A stretch of DNA of 64,000 bases from JABFRZ01 sp964631945. GTDB lineage: Bacteria; Planctomycetota; UBA1135; GCA-002686595. Below, piece by piece: positions 44,880 to 53,111 of the stretch; the stretch's first letter is position 1; each line of letters begins with the position of its first letter. The stretch spans positions 1 to 64,000 of the forward strand of contig CAZWAY010000006.1 in the NCBI GenBank assembly GCA_964631945.1. Reading direction: 5' to 3'. The position numbers and the translations under genes are program-made. Below the pieces are notes generated by a model. It ran no database searches. It was given only the letters and a program-made list of their open reading frames with translations, and had not been told where the DNA came from.

Positions 44880-45416
44880 TCAGCGCGGAACGCCCGCGCC
44901 CGGCTCGGGAGCTCGCGGGCCGGGCTCGAACAGCTCGAGGATCAGCGAGACGGCCACGTGGCGGATGGCGCGCTCGCGCGCGGCGTCCTCGTTGGTGGGT
45001 ACGTCCAGGGCGTATCCGCTCCATTCCTGGGCCAGCGCGGGCCGGCCGGAGGTGCTGCCCAGGCGGCGATCGAAGAGCTCCGCGCGCGCGCGCACGAAGA
45101 CCGCGCTCTCGATCAGCTCGTTCCGGGGCGATCGCACGCCACCGCGCCGGCGGTACTCGAGCAGCTCTGCGCGCACCACCAGGTCGGCCTGGTCGGGGGC
45201 CACCAGCGGCAGATCGACCCAATCGACCACGGCCTCGGAGAGCGCGTCCGTCAACAGCGGCTCGAGCCCGCGCTCGAGCACCGTGCCCTCGCGCCGTACG
45301 GCCTCCACGCCCACCGAACGGGCTCCGGACGGGGCCTCCAGCCCGGCGTGCCAGCCGCAGGCACCGAGCAGGACGCCGCAGCCGAGCAGGGCACCCGCGC
45401 TCAGGGGCAGTCTCAT
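44880..45416 (-). CDS. lptE: LptE-like LPS-assembly lipoprotein
   Basis: The 178-residue product has a lipoprotein signal ending in LLGAC (Cys20). The mature start GWHAG is followed by AVRREGTVLERGLEPLLTDALSEAV, the pattern of LptE-type proteins that plug the LptD barrel. A C-terminal helix rich in charged residues follows. Sequence conservation of LptE is low, so the assignment leans on its length, lipobox and position beside a BamD-like gene. The ATG overlaps the stop of that gene (ATGA). Confidence 0.7.
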   Translation of the reverse strand: MRLPLSAGALLGCGVLLGACGWHAGLEAPSGARSVGVEAVRREGTVLERGLEPLLTDALSEAVVDWVDLPLVAPDQADLVVRAELLEYRRRGGVRSPRNELIESAVFVRARAELFDRRLGSTSGRPALAQEWSGYALDVPTNEDAARERAIRHVAVSLILELFEPGPRAPEPGAGVPR

Positions 45417-46486
45417 GGCTGCAGCGCCGGCGCGGCCGCGGCCGGGCTGGCGGCCGCGGGTTGGGCGCCTGCGTCGGGCAGATCCGCGAGCAGGGCCTGC
45501 GCGGCCTCGGCCTGGGCCGTGAGTCCGGCCTCCAGCGCCAGGGCGCGCGCGCGAGCGGCGTGCAGGCGGACGCCCGCCGGGGCCCGCACCTTCACGTAAT
45601 AGCGGGCAAGCGAGAGGTCGTTCTTCACCAGACGCTGCTCGCAATCGCGCTCGAGCTCGCGCGCCCAGCCCTCCAGCTCGTGTCCCGGGTGCTGCGCGAG
45701 CCAGGATTCGAGCTCGTCGTGGGCCCGCAACAGCTCGCCGCGGTCGTAGTCGTCGCGCTGCAGACGACACAGGCGCAGGTAGGGGAGCCGGACGCTGGCG
45801 GCCGCCGCGTAGGCGCTGTCGGGGTGGTACAGGAGCAGCTCTTCCGTGCGTTCGATGGCCGGGTCCAGCTCGCCGTCCTTCTCGTACAGCTCGGAGAGCG
45901 CGAAGTACGCCTCCGGACAGCGCGGCTCGAGCGGATAGTGCAGCACCAGGTACTCGAGCGTCTGCACGCCGCGCGGGCGATAGTGGAACAAGAGGTTGTA
46001 GCGCCCCGGATCGCGGATCAGCGACAGCCCCGCGCGCGCGAGCACGTCGCCGGCCAGCACGCGCTCGGGGTGACCAGGAAGGGTGGTGTCCACCTTCTTG
46101 ACCATGCGGAAGGCCGAGATGCGCCGGTCCATGGCCAGCATGCGCTGGGCCGCGAGGATGCCGGCCCGCGCGCGGACGCGCTCGGGGAGCTCGGAATGGA
46201 ACAGCTCCTCCAGCTCGCCGGGCGGGGCCTGCGCCAGCTCCTCGAACCGGCCCCGGGCGGCGACGTCGATCAGGCGGTCCTCGCGCGCGCGCAGGTCCGG
46301 ATCGAGGCTGCGCACCTCGCGCACGGCCTCGAGGTGCGCCAGGGCGCGCGCGAAGTCGCCGGCCGAGACGTCGGCCTCGGCCTGGTCCAGGTGTTCACGC
46401 GCGTTCGCACGATCGATCTTGCCGAAGGGCTGCGAGCGGCAGGCCACGCACAGCGCGAGCCAGGGCAAGAGGGAGGAGAGCCTCAT
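45413..46486 (-). CDS. BamD-like outer-membrane assembly lipoprotein (TPR)
   Basis: A lipoprotein signal (MRLSSLLPWLALCVAC, Cys16) precedes tetratricopeptide-like helical repeats, for example HLDQAEADVSAGDFARALAHLEAV and LVLHYPLEPRCPEAYFALSELY, then YHPDSAYAAAASVRLPYLRL. This is the architecture of BamD/YfiO/ComL, which docks to the BAM complex. At 357 residues it is longer than E. coli BamD (about 245), because of N-terminal repeats and a low-complexity Ala/Pro tail. Both ends overlap neighbours by 4 bp (recO upstream, lptE downstream), so the three genes are translationally coupled. Confidence 0.75.
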   Translation of the reverse strand: MRLSSLLPWLALCVACRSQPFGKIDRANAREHLDQAEADVSAGDFARALAHLEAVREVRSLDPDLRAREDRLIDVAARGRFEELAQAPPGELEELFHSELPERVRARAGILAAQRMLAMDRRISAFRMVKKVDTTLPGHPERVLAGDVLARAGLSLIRDPGRYNLLFHYRPRGVQTLEYLVLHYPLEPRCPEAYFALSELYEKDGELDPAIERTEELLLYHPDSAYAAAASVRLPYLRLCRLQRDDYDRGELLRAHDELESWLAQHPGHELEGWARELERDCEQRLVKNDLSLARYYVKVRAPAGVRLHAARARALALEAGLTAQAEAAQALLADLPDAGAQPAAASPAAAAPALQP

Positions 46487-47310
46487 CGAGGGGTTCGGGC
46501 GGGGACGGCGATGCGCCGGCTGCGCAGGCGCGTCTCGAGATGGTATTCGAGGAAGCGTGCCGCGAAGGCGCGCACCCGCCCCAGCAGGCCCGTTTCGATG
46601 CGCATGTGCTCGAGCATGGCCGGGGTGGCGCCCATCAGCGTCTCCGCGATGCGCAGGACGTTCAAGGGCGGGCTCTCGAGCGCGAGCCCGCGTGTGCGGG
46701 CGCTCGCCGCGCAGCGCGCGCACAGGCGTCCCCCCAGGGCGGACGAGAAGGGCACTCCGCCCGAGGGCTCCCCGCGGGCCGACGGTCCGCGTTCCTCGGC
46801 CGGTGCCGCGCAGCTCGCGCACGCGCGCAGCGCCGGCGCCAGGCCGTTCGCCCGCAGGAGCTGCAGGTCCGCGGCTGTCGCCAGGAGTCCGGGGGTCGCG
46901 CCGCGGGCCAGGAGTTCCAGCCCGCTCCCGAGCCAGGCGAACAGCTCGCGCTCCTCGTGTCCCTCGCGTCCCGTCAGGTGCGCGAGCTCGAGCAGGCCGA
47001 GGCCGGTGCGGTAACGCTCCAGGTCGGCGGCCACGCCCGCGCGCCGCGTCCGCACCTCGGCCTGCGTCACCAGCCCGAGATCCTGGCCCTTGCGCTGGCT
47101 CCAGCGCACGCGCAGCGTGTCGAACAGATCGAACACGGCGTAGAAACCCGAGCTGGGTCGGTAGGCGCCCTTCGCGAGCAGCGCGATCCGGCCTTCCTCG
47201 GGCGTGAGCAGGTGCAGCACCAGCGAGGACTCGCCATAGGGGAAGCGCCGCAGGAGCAGGGCCTCCTGCTGGAGGATCCGGCTGCGCGCCGGCCGGGTGG
47301 ACGCGTTCAC
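46483..47310 (-). CDS. recO: DNA repair protein RecO
   Basis: RecO helps load RecA on SSB-covered DNA in the RecFOR pathway. The N-terminal OB fold begins EALLLRRFPYGESSLVLHLLTPEEGRIALLAKGA. A helical domain follows, and a four-cysteine zinc site of the CxxC...CxxC type (CASC, then CARC about 45 residues later) sits in the C-terminal half. The 275 residues are slightly long because of a Gly/Pro/Ser-rich loop inside the zinc site. GTG at 47310 overlaps the corC stop by 4 bp. The stop overlaps the BamD-like start by 4 bp. Confidence 0.9.
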   Translation of the reverse strand: MNASTRPARSRILQQEALLLRRFPYGESSLVLHLLTPEEGRIALLAKGAYRPSSGFYAVFDLFDTLRVRWSQRKGQDLGLVTQAEVRTRRAGVAADLERYRTGLGLLELAHLTGREGHEERELFAWLGSGLELLARGATPGLLATAADLQLLRANGLAPALRACASCAAPAEERGPSARGEPSGGVPFSSALGGRLCARCAASARTRGLALESPPLNVLRIAETLMGATPAMLEHMRIETGLLGRVRAFAARFLEYHLETRLRSRRIAVPARTPR

Positions 47311-48644
47311 GAGCCCACTTCTTGGGGCTTCGGCAGGCGCAGCTCGACCTTGATCACGCGTCGATCGGTGGCCTCGCTGACCGCGAAGGCCACGCCGTCG
47401 CGCTCGAAGCCCTCGCCCTTGCGCGGGAAGCGCCCGAACTCCGCCAGCACGAAGCCCGCCAGCGTCTCGAAGTCCTCATCCTCGGGCAGCTCCAGCCCCA
47501 GCTCGCCGTTCAGGTCCGAGACCCGGGTCGTGCCCAGGACCTCGTAGTGCCCATCGGCGAGACGCGTCAGCGGGGCCGGCTCCTTGTGACCGAGCTCGCC
47601 GGGCATCTCGCCCACCAGTTCGGTGACGATGTCGCCCATGGTCACCAGGCCCGAGGTGCCGCCATATTCGTCCAGCACCACGGCGACCTTCTGGTGCTTG
47701 CGGCGGAACTCGGCCAGGAGCTCGGAGGCCAGCTTGGTCTCGGGCACGAACAGGACCGTGCGCAGGAGCGAGCCAAGATCGCGGACTCCCATCTCGCCCT
47801 TGGCGATCGCCTGCAGGATCTCCTGGGCATAGGCGACGCCCACGATCCGGTCGAGGCTCTGGTCGTAGACCGGGATGCGGCTGTGGCCCGTCTCGGCGAT
47901 CACGCGCACGACCTCTTGCACCCCGTCGGACACCTCGACGGCCGCGATCTCGGTGCGCGGGGTCATGACCTGGGCCACGTCCACGTCGTGGAAGCCGAGC
48001 GCGTTCTCGATGATCTCGCGCTCGCTCTCGGCCAGGTCCTCCTCGCGCTCGGAGTCCTCGATCACGGCCCGCAGGCCCTCGACGATCTCGCGCGTCGAGG
48101 CGTGTCGCGCCTGCAATCCGAGCATGCGCGTCAGCAGGCGGACGAGGGCCTCCAGGCCCAGGATCAGGGCGCCGAAGGGGCGCTGGAGCCACTCGAACAC
48201 GGGCAGGGCGCGGGCGAGGAAGCGGTCCGAGCGCTCACCGCGCAGGGCCGCGGGCAGCAGCTCGCCCGCGACCACCAGGAGCGGCACGGTGCTCACCAGG
48301 GAGAGCCCCATCGAGCTGGAGGACAGCCCTTCCCCGCCCAGCACCTCGCCCACCAGGACCCACACGAACACCACGAACAGGATCTGGCTGGTGATCCACA
48401 GCACGCTCGCGCTGGTGGCCAGCGATTCGGCCCGTTCCAGCAGGGGCCGCAGGCGGACCCGGCGCGCCTCCCCGCGCGCGAGCTCCAGGACCCGGCTCGG
48501 AACCGAGTGCAGGAGCGCGGCCCGCAGCCAGCCGAAGAGCGAGGTGAGGGCCAGGGCTCCGATGGCCAAGAGCACGATCCCGTCGGTGTCGACCGGGAAA
48601 GGGCGTGCGCGCAGGGCAGCGAAGAGGGCCAGACTTGGGTGCAC
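47307..48644 (-). CDS. HlyC/CorC-family CBS-domain membrane protein
   Basis: Four hydrophobic segments in the first 190 or so residues form a DUF21-like membrane domain. Cytoplasmic CBS motifs follow (VMTPRTEIAAVEV, GHSRIPVYDQSLDRIVGVAYAQEIL, VVLDEYGGTSGLVTMGDIV). The protein ends in the CorC/HlyC C-terminal domain (LGLELPEDEDFETLAGFVL). The family is linked to magnesium and cobalt resistance or efflux. The 445 residues are typical. GTG at 48644 is the first start in frame with coding-like codon bias; the sequence upstream is divergent intergenic DNA. It heads the long minus-strand run. Confidence 0.87.
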   Translation of the reverse strand: MHPSLALFAALRARPFPVDTDGIVLLAIGALALTSLFGWLRAALLHSVPSRVLELARGEARRVRLRPLLERAESLATSASVLWITSQILFVVFVWVLVGEVLGGEGLSSSSMGLSLVSTVPLLVVAGELLPAALRGERSDRFLARALPVFEWLQRPFGALILGLEALVRLLTRMLGLQARHASTREIVEGLRAVIEDSEREEDLAESEREIIENALGFHDVDVAQVMTPRTEIAAVEVSDGVQEVVRVIAETGHSRIPVYDQSLDRIVGVAYAQEILQAIAKGEMGVRDLGSLLRTVLFVPETKLASELLAEFRRKHQKVAVVLDEYGGTSGLVTMGDIVTELVGEMPGELGHKEPAPLTRLADGHYEVLGTTRVSDLNGELGLELPEDEDFETLAGFVLAEFGRFPRKGEGFERDGVAFAVSEATDRRVIKVELRLPKPQEVGS

Positions 48645-48841
48645 GGACAGGGCGTTCGGACGGATCGGCGTGGACCCCTTCCATCCTAACCGCCGGGCAC
48701 GGCCCCCTGCATTCGAGCGCAAGAGCGCTACCGCTCTCCGGTCAAGGCTCCCGCGCTCCCCGTGCGCATCCGCTCTCCCGGGCGGGCCGGGGTTGAACGC
48801 CCCGCCAGCGGGCGGGATCGCACAGGGGTCGGATGAGGCAC

Positions 48842-48868
48842 GCAACTGTCTATTCCAAAAGGAGTTGC
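48842..48868. promoter_or_regulatory. AT-rich inverted repeat upstream of the sigma factor gene
   Basis: GCAACT (48842-48847) and AGTTGC (48863-48868) form a perfect 6-bp inverted repeat flanking 15 bp that are notably A/T-rich for this genome. It lies about 55-80 bp before the sigma gene start, within the 276-bp divergent gap with corC, and could be an operator. Apart from a few minor hairpins the gap holds nothing else recognised. Confidence 0.35.
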
Positions 48869-48920
48869 AGGATCCATTCGGTTCCGCCATCGACTGGAAC
48901 GGCCCGTGTGAGGGATGGGC

Positions 48921-49685
48921 ATGCTCTCCGTCGAGAAGTCGCGTCGCGAGGGGCTCGGGAGCCTGGTCTCCAACTGGCCACGGGTCGCCGCCGGCCTTCG
49001 CGAGCGCGGGGTCGAGCCCGAAGCGTTCGCCCAAGAGACGTCGGAGCAATACGAGAACCGGGTCGGGACGGCCTTGATGGCGCTCTATCGGGACTCGCGC
49101 GAGGCGGAGGTCTTCGAGGCCTTGCACGCCCTCACCGGGCCGGGGGTCCTGCGCTGGATCCGCGGGCTGCTCGGGCGCGATACCCAGCTCGACCCGGCCG
49201 AGGTCCTGCAGGACACCTTCGTGAACGTCTACCGCTACCCGGGCGCGTTCCGCGAGGACCACCGCGGCAGCTTCCGCGTCTGGGTGCGCACGATCGCCGG
49301 CAACGTCCTGCGGCGCAGCGCGCTGCGCCGCTCGCGCAACGCCGAGCGCGAGCTCAGCGAACCGACCGAGGTCGAGGACAGCGCCCAAGGACCGGCCCAG
49401 GCCATCCAGGAGGAGGACGAGTCCGAGCGCCTGCGACGAGCCTGGCTGCTCTTGCTCTGTTACTACGCCCAGGCCTGGAAGGAACTCAGCCAACGCGACC
49501 GGCGCACGCTGCACCTGGTCGAGGTCGAGGGGCTCTCCTACCAGGAGGCGGGGCGCGTCCTCGCGGTGGGACGCTCGAACATGAAGATGATCGTCTTCCG
49601 CTCACGCCGCCGCATCGCGCGGCTCATGCTGGAGGCGATGCGGCCCGGCGAGCCCGAACGCGCCGCGCCCGAGCTCGTGGCCTGA
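48921..49685 (+). CDS. ECF-like RNA polymerase sigma factor
   Basis: This sigma-70-family factor has region 2 (AEVLQDTFVNVYRYPGAF, then GSFRVWVRTIAGNVLRR) and region 4 (LSQRDRRTLHLVEVEGLSYQEAGRVLAVGRS) with a helix-turn-helix. It lacks regions 1 and 3, as ECF factors do. An N-terminal extension of about 60 residues without known motifs makes it 254 residues long. No anti-sigma gene adjoins; the neighbours are histidine-degradation genes. Of two nearby ATGs, the second (48921) is chosen because GAGGG lies 6 nt before it and abuts the first ATG (48915). Confidence 0.87.
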   Translation: MLSVEKSRREGLGSLVSNWPRVAAGLRERGVEPEAFAQETSEQYENRVGTALMALYRDSREAEVFEALHALTGPGVLRWIRGLLGRDTQLDPAEVLQDTFVNVYRYPGAFREDHRGSFRVWVRTIAGNVLRRSALRRSRNAERELSEPTEVEDSAQGPAQAIQEEDESERLRRAWLLLLCYYAQAWKELSQRDRRTLHLVEVEGLSYQEAGRVLAVGRSNMKMIVFRSRRRIARLMLEAMRPGEPERAAPELVA

Positions 49686-49720
49686 GACACTCGAGCGACG
49701 ACCTTTCGGGTGCGCTGGCG

Positions 49721-49726
49721 TAGACT
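49721..49726 (+). promoter_or_regulatory. Probable -10 hexamer (TAGACT) of hutI
   Basis: TAGACT ends 8 nt before the GTG start of hutI, matching the other start-proximal hexamers. No -35 was found. Confidence 0.4.
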
Positions 49727-49734
49727 GCGCGCGC

Positions 49735-51024
49735 GTGGCGGCCCCTCCCGTCTCGATCGATCTCCTGATCGCCGGCGCCTCCGAGCTGGCCACGCCGCGT
49801 GGGACCCGGCCGCGCGGCGGGACGGAATGCGGCGAGCTCGAGCTGCTGCCGAAGGGCGCGCTGGCCATCCGCGGCGAGCGCATCGTGGCGGTGGGGCCCG
49901 AGCACGAGCTGCGGGCCGCCTATGCTCCCGCCCGGACGCTCGACGCACGGGGCGGGACGATCGTGCCGGGCTTCGTGGACGCCCACACGCACCCCGTCTT
50001 CGCCGGCACGCGCGAGGAGGAGTTCGAGCAACGCACGCGCGGCCAGAGCTACCTCGAGATCGCCGCCGCGGGCGGCGGCATCCTGTCCAGCGTGCGCGGC
50101 GTGCGCGCGGCACCGCCCGAGGTCCTGCTCGAGCTCCTGCTGGTGCGCCTGGCGCGCTTCCTGGAGTTGGGCACGACCACGCTCGAGGCCAAGAGCGGCT
50201 ACGGGCTCTCGCTGGCCGACGAGCTGAAGAGCCTCGAGGTCCTGGCGGAGGCCACGCGACGTCAGCCGCTCGAGCTCGTGCCGACCTTCCTGGGGGCGCA
50301 CGAGGTCCCGCCCGAGTTCCGCGGGCGCAAGGCGCGCTACGTCGAGCTGCTGGTGGAGGAGATGCTGCCGCGGGTCGCCGAACGCCGGCTGGCCGAGTAC
50401 TGCGACGTCTTCAGCGAGGCCCACACCTTCGACCTCGCCGACACGCGCCGGGTGTTCGAGCGCGCGCGCGAGCTCGGGCTCGGATTGCGCCTCCACGCCG
50501 ATCAGCTGAGCGCGCTGGGCGGGGCCGAACTGGCGGCCGAGCTCGGAGCGGCCAGCGCCGACCACCTCGAGCACGTCAGCGCGGACGGCATCGCGGCCCT
50601 GGCCCGGGCCGGCGTGGTGCCGGTCCTGTGTCCGGTCGTGCCGCTCTACCTGCGCCAGGAGCAGGAGGCGCCGGCGCGGCGCATGCTCGAGGCCGGTCTG
50701 GCCCCGGCGCTCGCGAGCGACTTCAACCCGGGCTCGTGCTACCTGCAGAGCCTGCCCGAGGTGATGACCTGGGGCGCGCTGCGCTACCGCCTGAGCGCGG
50801 CCGAGTGCCTCACCGCGGTCACGCTCAACGCGGCCTGCTCGCTCGGGCGCGGGCACGAGATCGGCTCGCTCGAACCCGGCAAGCGGGCCGACGTGGTCGT
50901 GCTCGATCAGCCCAACCACCGCCACCTCTGTTACGAGCTCGGGCGCAACCCCGTACGCAGCGTGGTCGTCCGCGGTCGCGTCGTGTGCGAGCGCGATCCG
51001 CGCACCGCTCGGCCATGCCCGTGA
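49735..51024 (+). CDS. hutI: Imidazolonepropionase
   Basis: HutI opens the ring of 4-imidazolone-5-propionate to N-formimino-L-glutamate, the third step of histidine breakdown. The amidohydrolase metal motif is VDAHTHPVFAGTREEEF. GQSYLEIAAAGGGI, SGYGL, HADQLSALGG, and the fourth metal region DFNPGSC are the HutI-specific motifs. The 429 residues are typical. Start GTG at 49735 is preceded by a -10-like hexamer and no ribosome binding site. It overlaps ftcD by 10 bp. hutH and hutU are not in the window. Confidence 0.94.
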   Translation: MAAPPVSIDLLIAGASELATPRGTRPRGGTECGELELLPKGALAIRGERIVAVGPEHELRAAYAPARTLDARGGTIVPGFVDAHTHPVFAGTREEEFEQRTRGQSYLEIAAAGGGILSSVRGVRAAPPEVLLELLLVRLARFLELGTTTLEAKSGYGLSLADELKSLEVLAEATRRQPLELVPTFLGAHEVPPEFRGRKARYVELLVEEMLPRVAERRLAEYCDVFSEAHTFDLADTRRVFERARELGLGLRLHADQLSALGGAELAAELGAASADHLEHVSADGIAALARAGVVPVLCPVVPLYLRQEQEAPARRMLEAGLAPALASDFNPGSCYLQSLPEVMTWGALRYRLSAAECLTAVTLNAACSLGRGHEIGSLEPGKRADVVVLDQPNHRHLCYELGRNPVRSVVVRGRVVCERDPRTARPCP

Positions 51025-51914
51025 TCGAGTGCGTGCCCAACTTCAGCGACGGCCGCGACCCGGCCGTGGGCGCGGCCCTGCGCGCGGCGATCGGCGCCGT
51101 GCCGGGCGTGAAGCTCCTCGGCTGGCACGCCGATCCCGACCACAACCGTTCGGTGGCGACCTTCGCGGGTGAAGCCGGGCCGGTCCAGGAGGCGGCGCGC
51201 TCGGCGATCGCCTGCGCGCTCGAGCGCATCGACCTGCGGCGCCATCACGGTGTGCATCCGCGCCTCGGCGCGACCGACGTGTGCCCCTTCGTGCCGCTGT
51301 GGGCGGCCGACATGCCGATCTGCGTGCAGAGCGCCCACGCGCTGGGCGAGCGCGTCGGGCGCGAGCTCGGGCTCCCGGTCTACTTCTACGGCGAAGCGGC
51401 GCGGACGCCCGAACGCCGTGCCCTGCCCGACGTGCGCCGCGGCGGCTTCGAGGGCCTGCGCGAGGCCATCGAGCGCGATCCCGCTCGTCGACCCGACGCC
51501 GGCCCGGCGCGCCTGCATCCCAGCGCCGGCGCGCTCGCCATCGGGGCGCGCGGCTTCCTGGTGGCCTTCAACGTGGTGCTCGAGAGCCAGGACCTCGCGC
51601 TCGCGCGCGCGATCGCGCGCAGCATCCGCGAGTCGAACGGCGGTCTCCCGGGGATCCGCGCGCTCGGTCTGGCGCTGGCGAGCCAGGGCCGCGTGCAGGT
51701 CAGCGTCAACCTGTGCGCGCCCGAGCGCACCGGGCTCGAGGCGGTGTTCAGCGCGATCGCGCGGCTGGCGGCACAGGCCGGCGTCGAGGTGCGGGCTTCC
51801 GAGCTGGTCGGGCTGGCGCCGCGCTTCGCGCTCGATGCGGCCATCGCGCGCGCGGTGCGCCTGGGCGACTTCGAGCCGCGGAAACACGTGCTGGAGGACG
51901 CGCTGGCGGGCTGA
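51015..51914 (+). CDS. ftcD: Glutamate formimidoyltransferase
   Basis: The enzyme moves the formimino group from N-formimino-glutamate to tetrahydrofolate, continuing from HutI. The N-terminus VIECVPNFSDGRDPAV, then HADPDHNRSVATFAGE, HHGVHPRLGATDVCPF, LPVYFYGEAA and AFNVVLES are family hallmarks. At 299 residues it is the transferase alone, without the fused cyclodeaminase of mammalian FTCD. The ATG lies within the last codons of hutI, so translation is coupled. 5-formimino-THF formed here would need a cyclodeaminase from elsewhere. Confidence 0.93.
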   Translation: MPVIECVPNFSDGRDPAVGAALRAAIGAVPGVKLLGWHADPDHNRSVATFAGEAGPVQEAARSAIACALERIDLRRHHGVHPRLGATDVCPFVPLWAADMPICVQSAHALGERVGRELGLPVYFYGEAARTPERRALPDVRRGGFEGLREAIERDPARRPDAGPARLHPSAGALAIGARGFLVAFNVVLESQDLALARAIARSIRESNGGLPGIRALGLALASQGRVQVSVNLCAPERTGLEAVFSAIARLAAQAGVEVRASELVGLAPRFALDAAIARAVRLGDFEPRKHVLEDALAG

Positions 51915-51960
51915 GGGCGCAGGCACGGCGCGCACGCGCTCCGGAGACGGAAACGAAAGA

Positions 51961-51988
51961 GGCCCCGCGGCCGGGGGGCCGCGGGGCC
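51961..51988 (-). terminator. Rho-independent terminator of the 125-residue protein gene
   Basis: A perfect 12-bp stem (GGCCCCGCGGCC with GGCCGCGGGGCC) and a GGGG/CCCC loop are followed on the minus strand by TCTTTCGTTT. It could also slow readthrough from ftcD on the plus strand. Confidence 0.75.
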
Positions 51989-51991
51989 GGG

Positions 51992-52030
51992 ACGGGCGAG
52001 CCAGAAACCCCCTGCCGAGGGCTCACCCGT
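51992..52030 (-). terminator. Second hairpin in the same intergenic region
   Basis: ACGGGCGAGCC (51992-52002) and GGCTCACCCGT (52020-52030) form an 11-bp stem with one mismatch, which becomes a G-U pair in minus-strand RNA. It stands between the coding end at 52073 and the stronger terminator. Its role is unclear. Confidence 0.35.
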
Positions 52031-52072
52031 GCTCCGACCGCACTCGCGTGGGCCGGAGGATCGTCTCGGGCT

Positions 52073-52450
52073 TCAACAGCCGCGGCGGCGCTCCAGCCAG
52101 TACCCCGGCGTCCAGGCGCGTACGCGCCGGATCTCGTAGTGCCCCGCGCGCTGCACGGTGCGCCAGTGTCCGGCCGTGACCAGCACGCGGAAGCGCTCGC
52201 CGCAGGACCCGATTCGCAGCGCGAAGGTCGGCTCGACCCACACGCGCTCGACGCAGCCGGGAACCCATACGCGTTGCTCCACCGTCTCGTAGCCGCCCGC
52301 GATCCACACCGGACCCGCGGAGCTCGCGTGCGAGTACCCGCGCAGGGCGTGGCCCGAATGTCGGCTCGCATGCACGCGCTGCGCCGCCGTCGCGGGCGCC
52401 AGCAGCGACAAGAGGGCGCCGAGGAGCAGGATGGAGGACAGGTACTTCAT
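52073..52450 (-). CDS. Small secreted aromatic- and arginine-rich protein
   Basis: The 125-residue product has a clear signal peptide (MKYLSSILLLGALLSLLAPATAAQ). The mature part is rich in Trp, Tyr, Arg and Val, with YETVEQRVWVPGCVERVWVE and AGHWRTVQRAGHYEIRRVRAWTPGYW. These resemble the YxxV-VPGxW tandem motifs of small exported proteins of unknown role. Two internal cysteines in VPGCVE and GSCGE could form a disulfide. The GAGG ribosome binding site is 7 nt before the ATG. The 293 bp between this gene and the divergent PilZ gene hold short GCGAA-rich iterations and no evident gene. Confidence 0.65.
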   Translation of the reverse strand: MKYLSSILLLGALLSLLAPATAAQRVHASRHSGHALRGYSHASSAGPVWIAGGYETVEQRVWVPGCVERVWVEPTFALRIGSCGERFRVLVTAGHWRTVQRAGHYEIRRVRAWTPGYWLERRRGC

Positions 52451-52743
52451 GGGGGAGCCTCGCGGTGGGTCTCGGGTGCAGCGCGGCGTGCGCGCGGCCG
52501 AACCGCGCGAACTGCGCGAATTCGGTGAACGAGACGACGAGGCGAACGAGGCGAAGGCCGTGCCAGTCCCGGAGCTCGGCCGAGAAAGGCCTGGAGTCGG
52601 CCCCCGGGCGCTGCGTACCGTCTGTCTGTCTCCACCAGGGTGCAGGCGCCGAGGACAGCCTGACCTCCGACCGGCTCGAGGCCGATCAAGTTCCTCCCGG
52701 TTCCGGACGAAGAGGGCCGGGAACGCCCTAGGAGCCCGCCACC

Positions 52744-53022
52744 ATGAAGGACCGCGAAAGCACTGGAACCGCCGATCAGCGTCGCACCAACCGCAAGGCC
52801 CACGAGGCACCGGTGACGCTCTCCATCGAGACCCACGCGCTGGAGGGCACGAGCGACAACCTCTCGCGCGCGGGCCTCCTGCTCTACTCCGAACAGCCGA
52901 TCCGGGTGACCGTCGAGGTGGCCGAGGCCAGCGGCAAGCGCACCTACAAGGGTCGCCTGATCCGCTTGCAGCGCATCAGCGACGCGAGCATCGGCCTGGC
53001 GGTCGAGTTCGACCCCGACTAG
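52744..53022 (+). CDS. PilZ-domain protein (c-di-GMP binding)
   Basis: This is a single PilZ domain of 92 residues. The switch motif RxxxR (Arg13-Arg17 in QRRTNRKAHEAPV) and the second motif close to [D/N]xSxxG (DNLSRAG, about residue 39-44) are both present, followed by the beta strands VTVEVAEASGKRTYKGRLIRL. Such proteins pass the c-di-GMP signal to targets such as motility or exopolysaccharide machinery. The first residue of the second motif is Asn or Asp depending on alignment, so binding affinity is uncertain. A GGAG lies about 10 nt before the ATG. Nothing nearby identifies its partner. Confidence 0.8.
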   Translation: MKDRESTGTADQRRTNRKAHEAPVTLSIETHALEGTSDNLSRAGLLLYSEQPIRVTVEVAEASGKRTYKGRLIRLQRISDASIGLAVEFDPD

Positions 53023-53074
53023 CCGTCGGGTTCGCGGGGTTCGCGGGGCGTGCCCGTCGCGGGGCGCGGGTCCC

Positions 53075-53102
53075 TTGGCCTGGCCGCGCGCGGGGCTACA
53101 CT
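53075..53102 (+). promoter_or_regulatory. Promoter of the GNAT gene: TTGGCC-N16-TACACT
   Basis: The -35 TTGGCC (53075-53080) and -10 TACACT (53097-53102) are 16 bp apart. The -10 ends 9 nt before the ATG at 53112, predicting a leader of only a few nucleotides. Confidence 0.5.
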
Positions 53103-53111
53103 GCGCGCCCG

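Noticed and set aside
48881..48900. GTTCC...GGAAC upstream of the sigma gene, with a similar GGAAC before the PilZ gene, as ECF -35 elements
   Set aside because: A -10 at normal spacing would fall at or beyond the start codons, so these cannot promote the genes as annotated.
53028..53060. Tandem GGTTCGCGG copies before the GNAT gene
   Set aside because: Only two short copies; likely G+C-rich simple sequence rather than a functional repeat.
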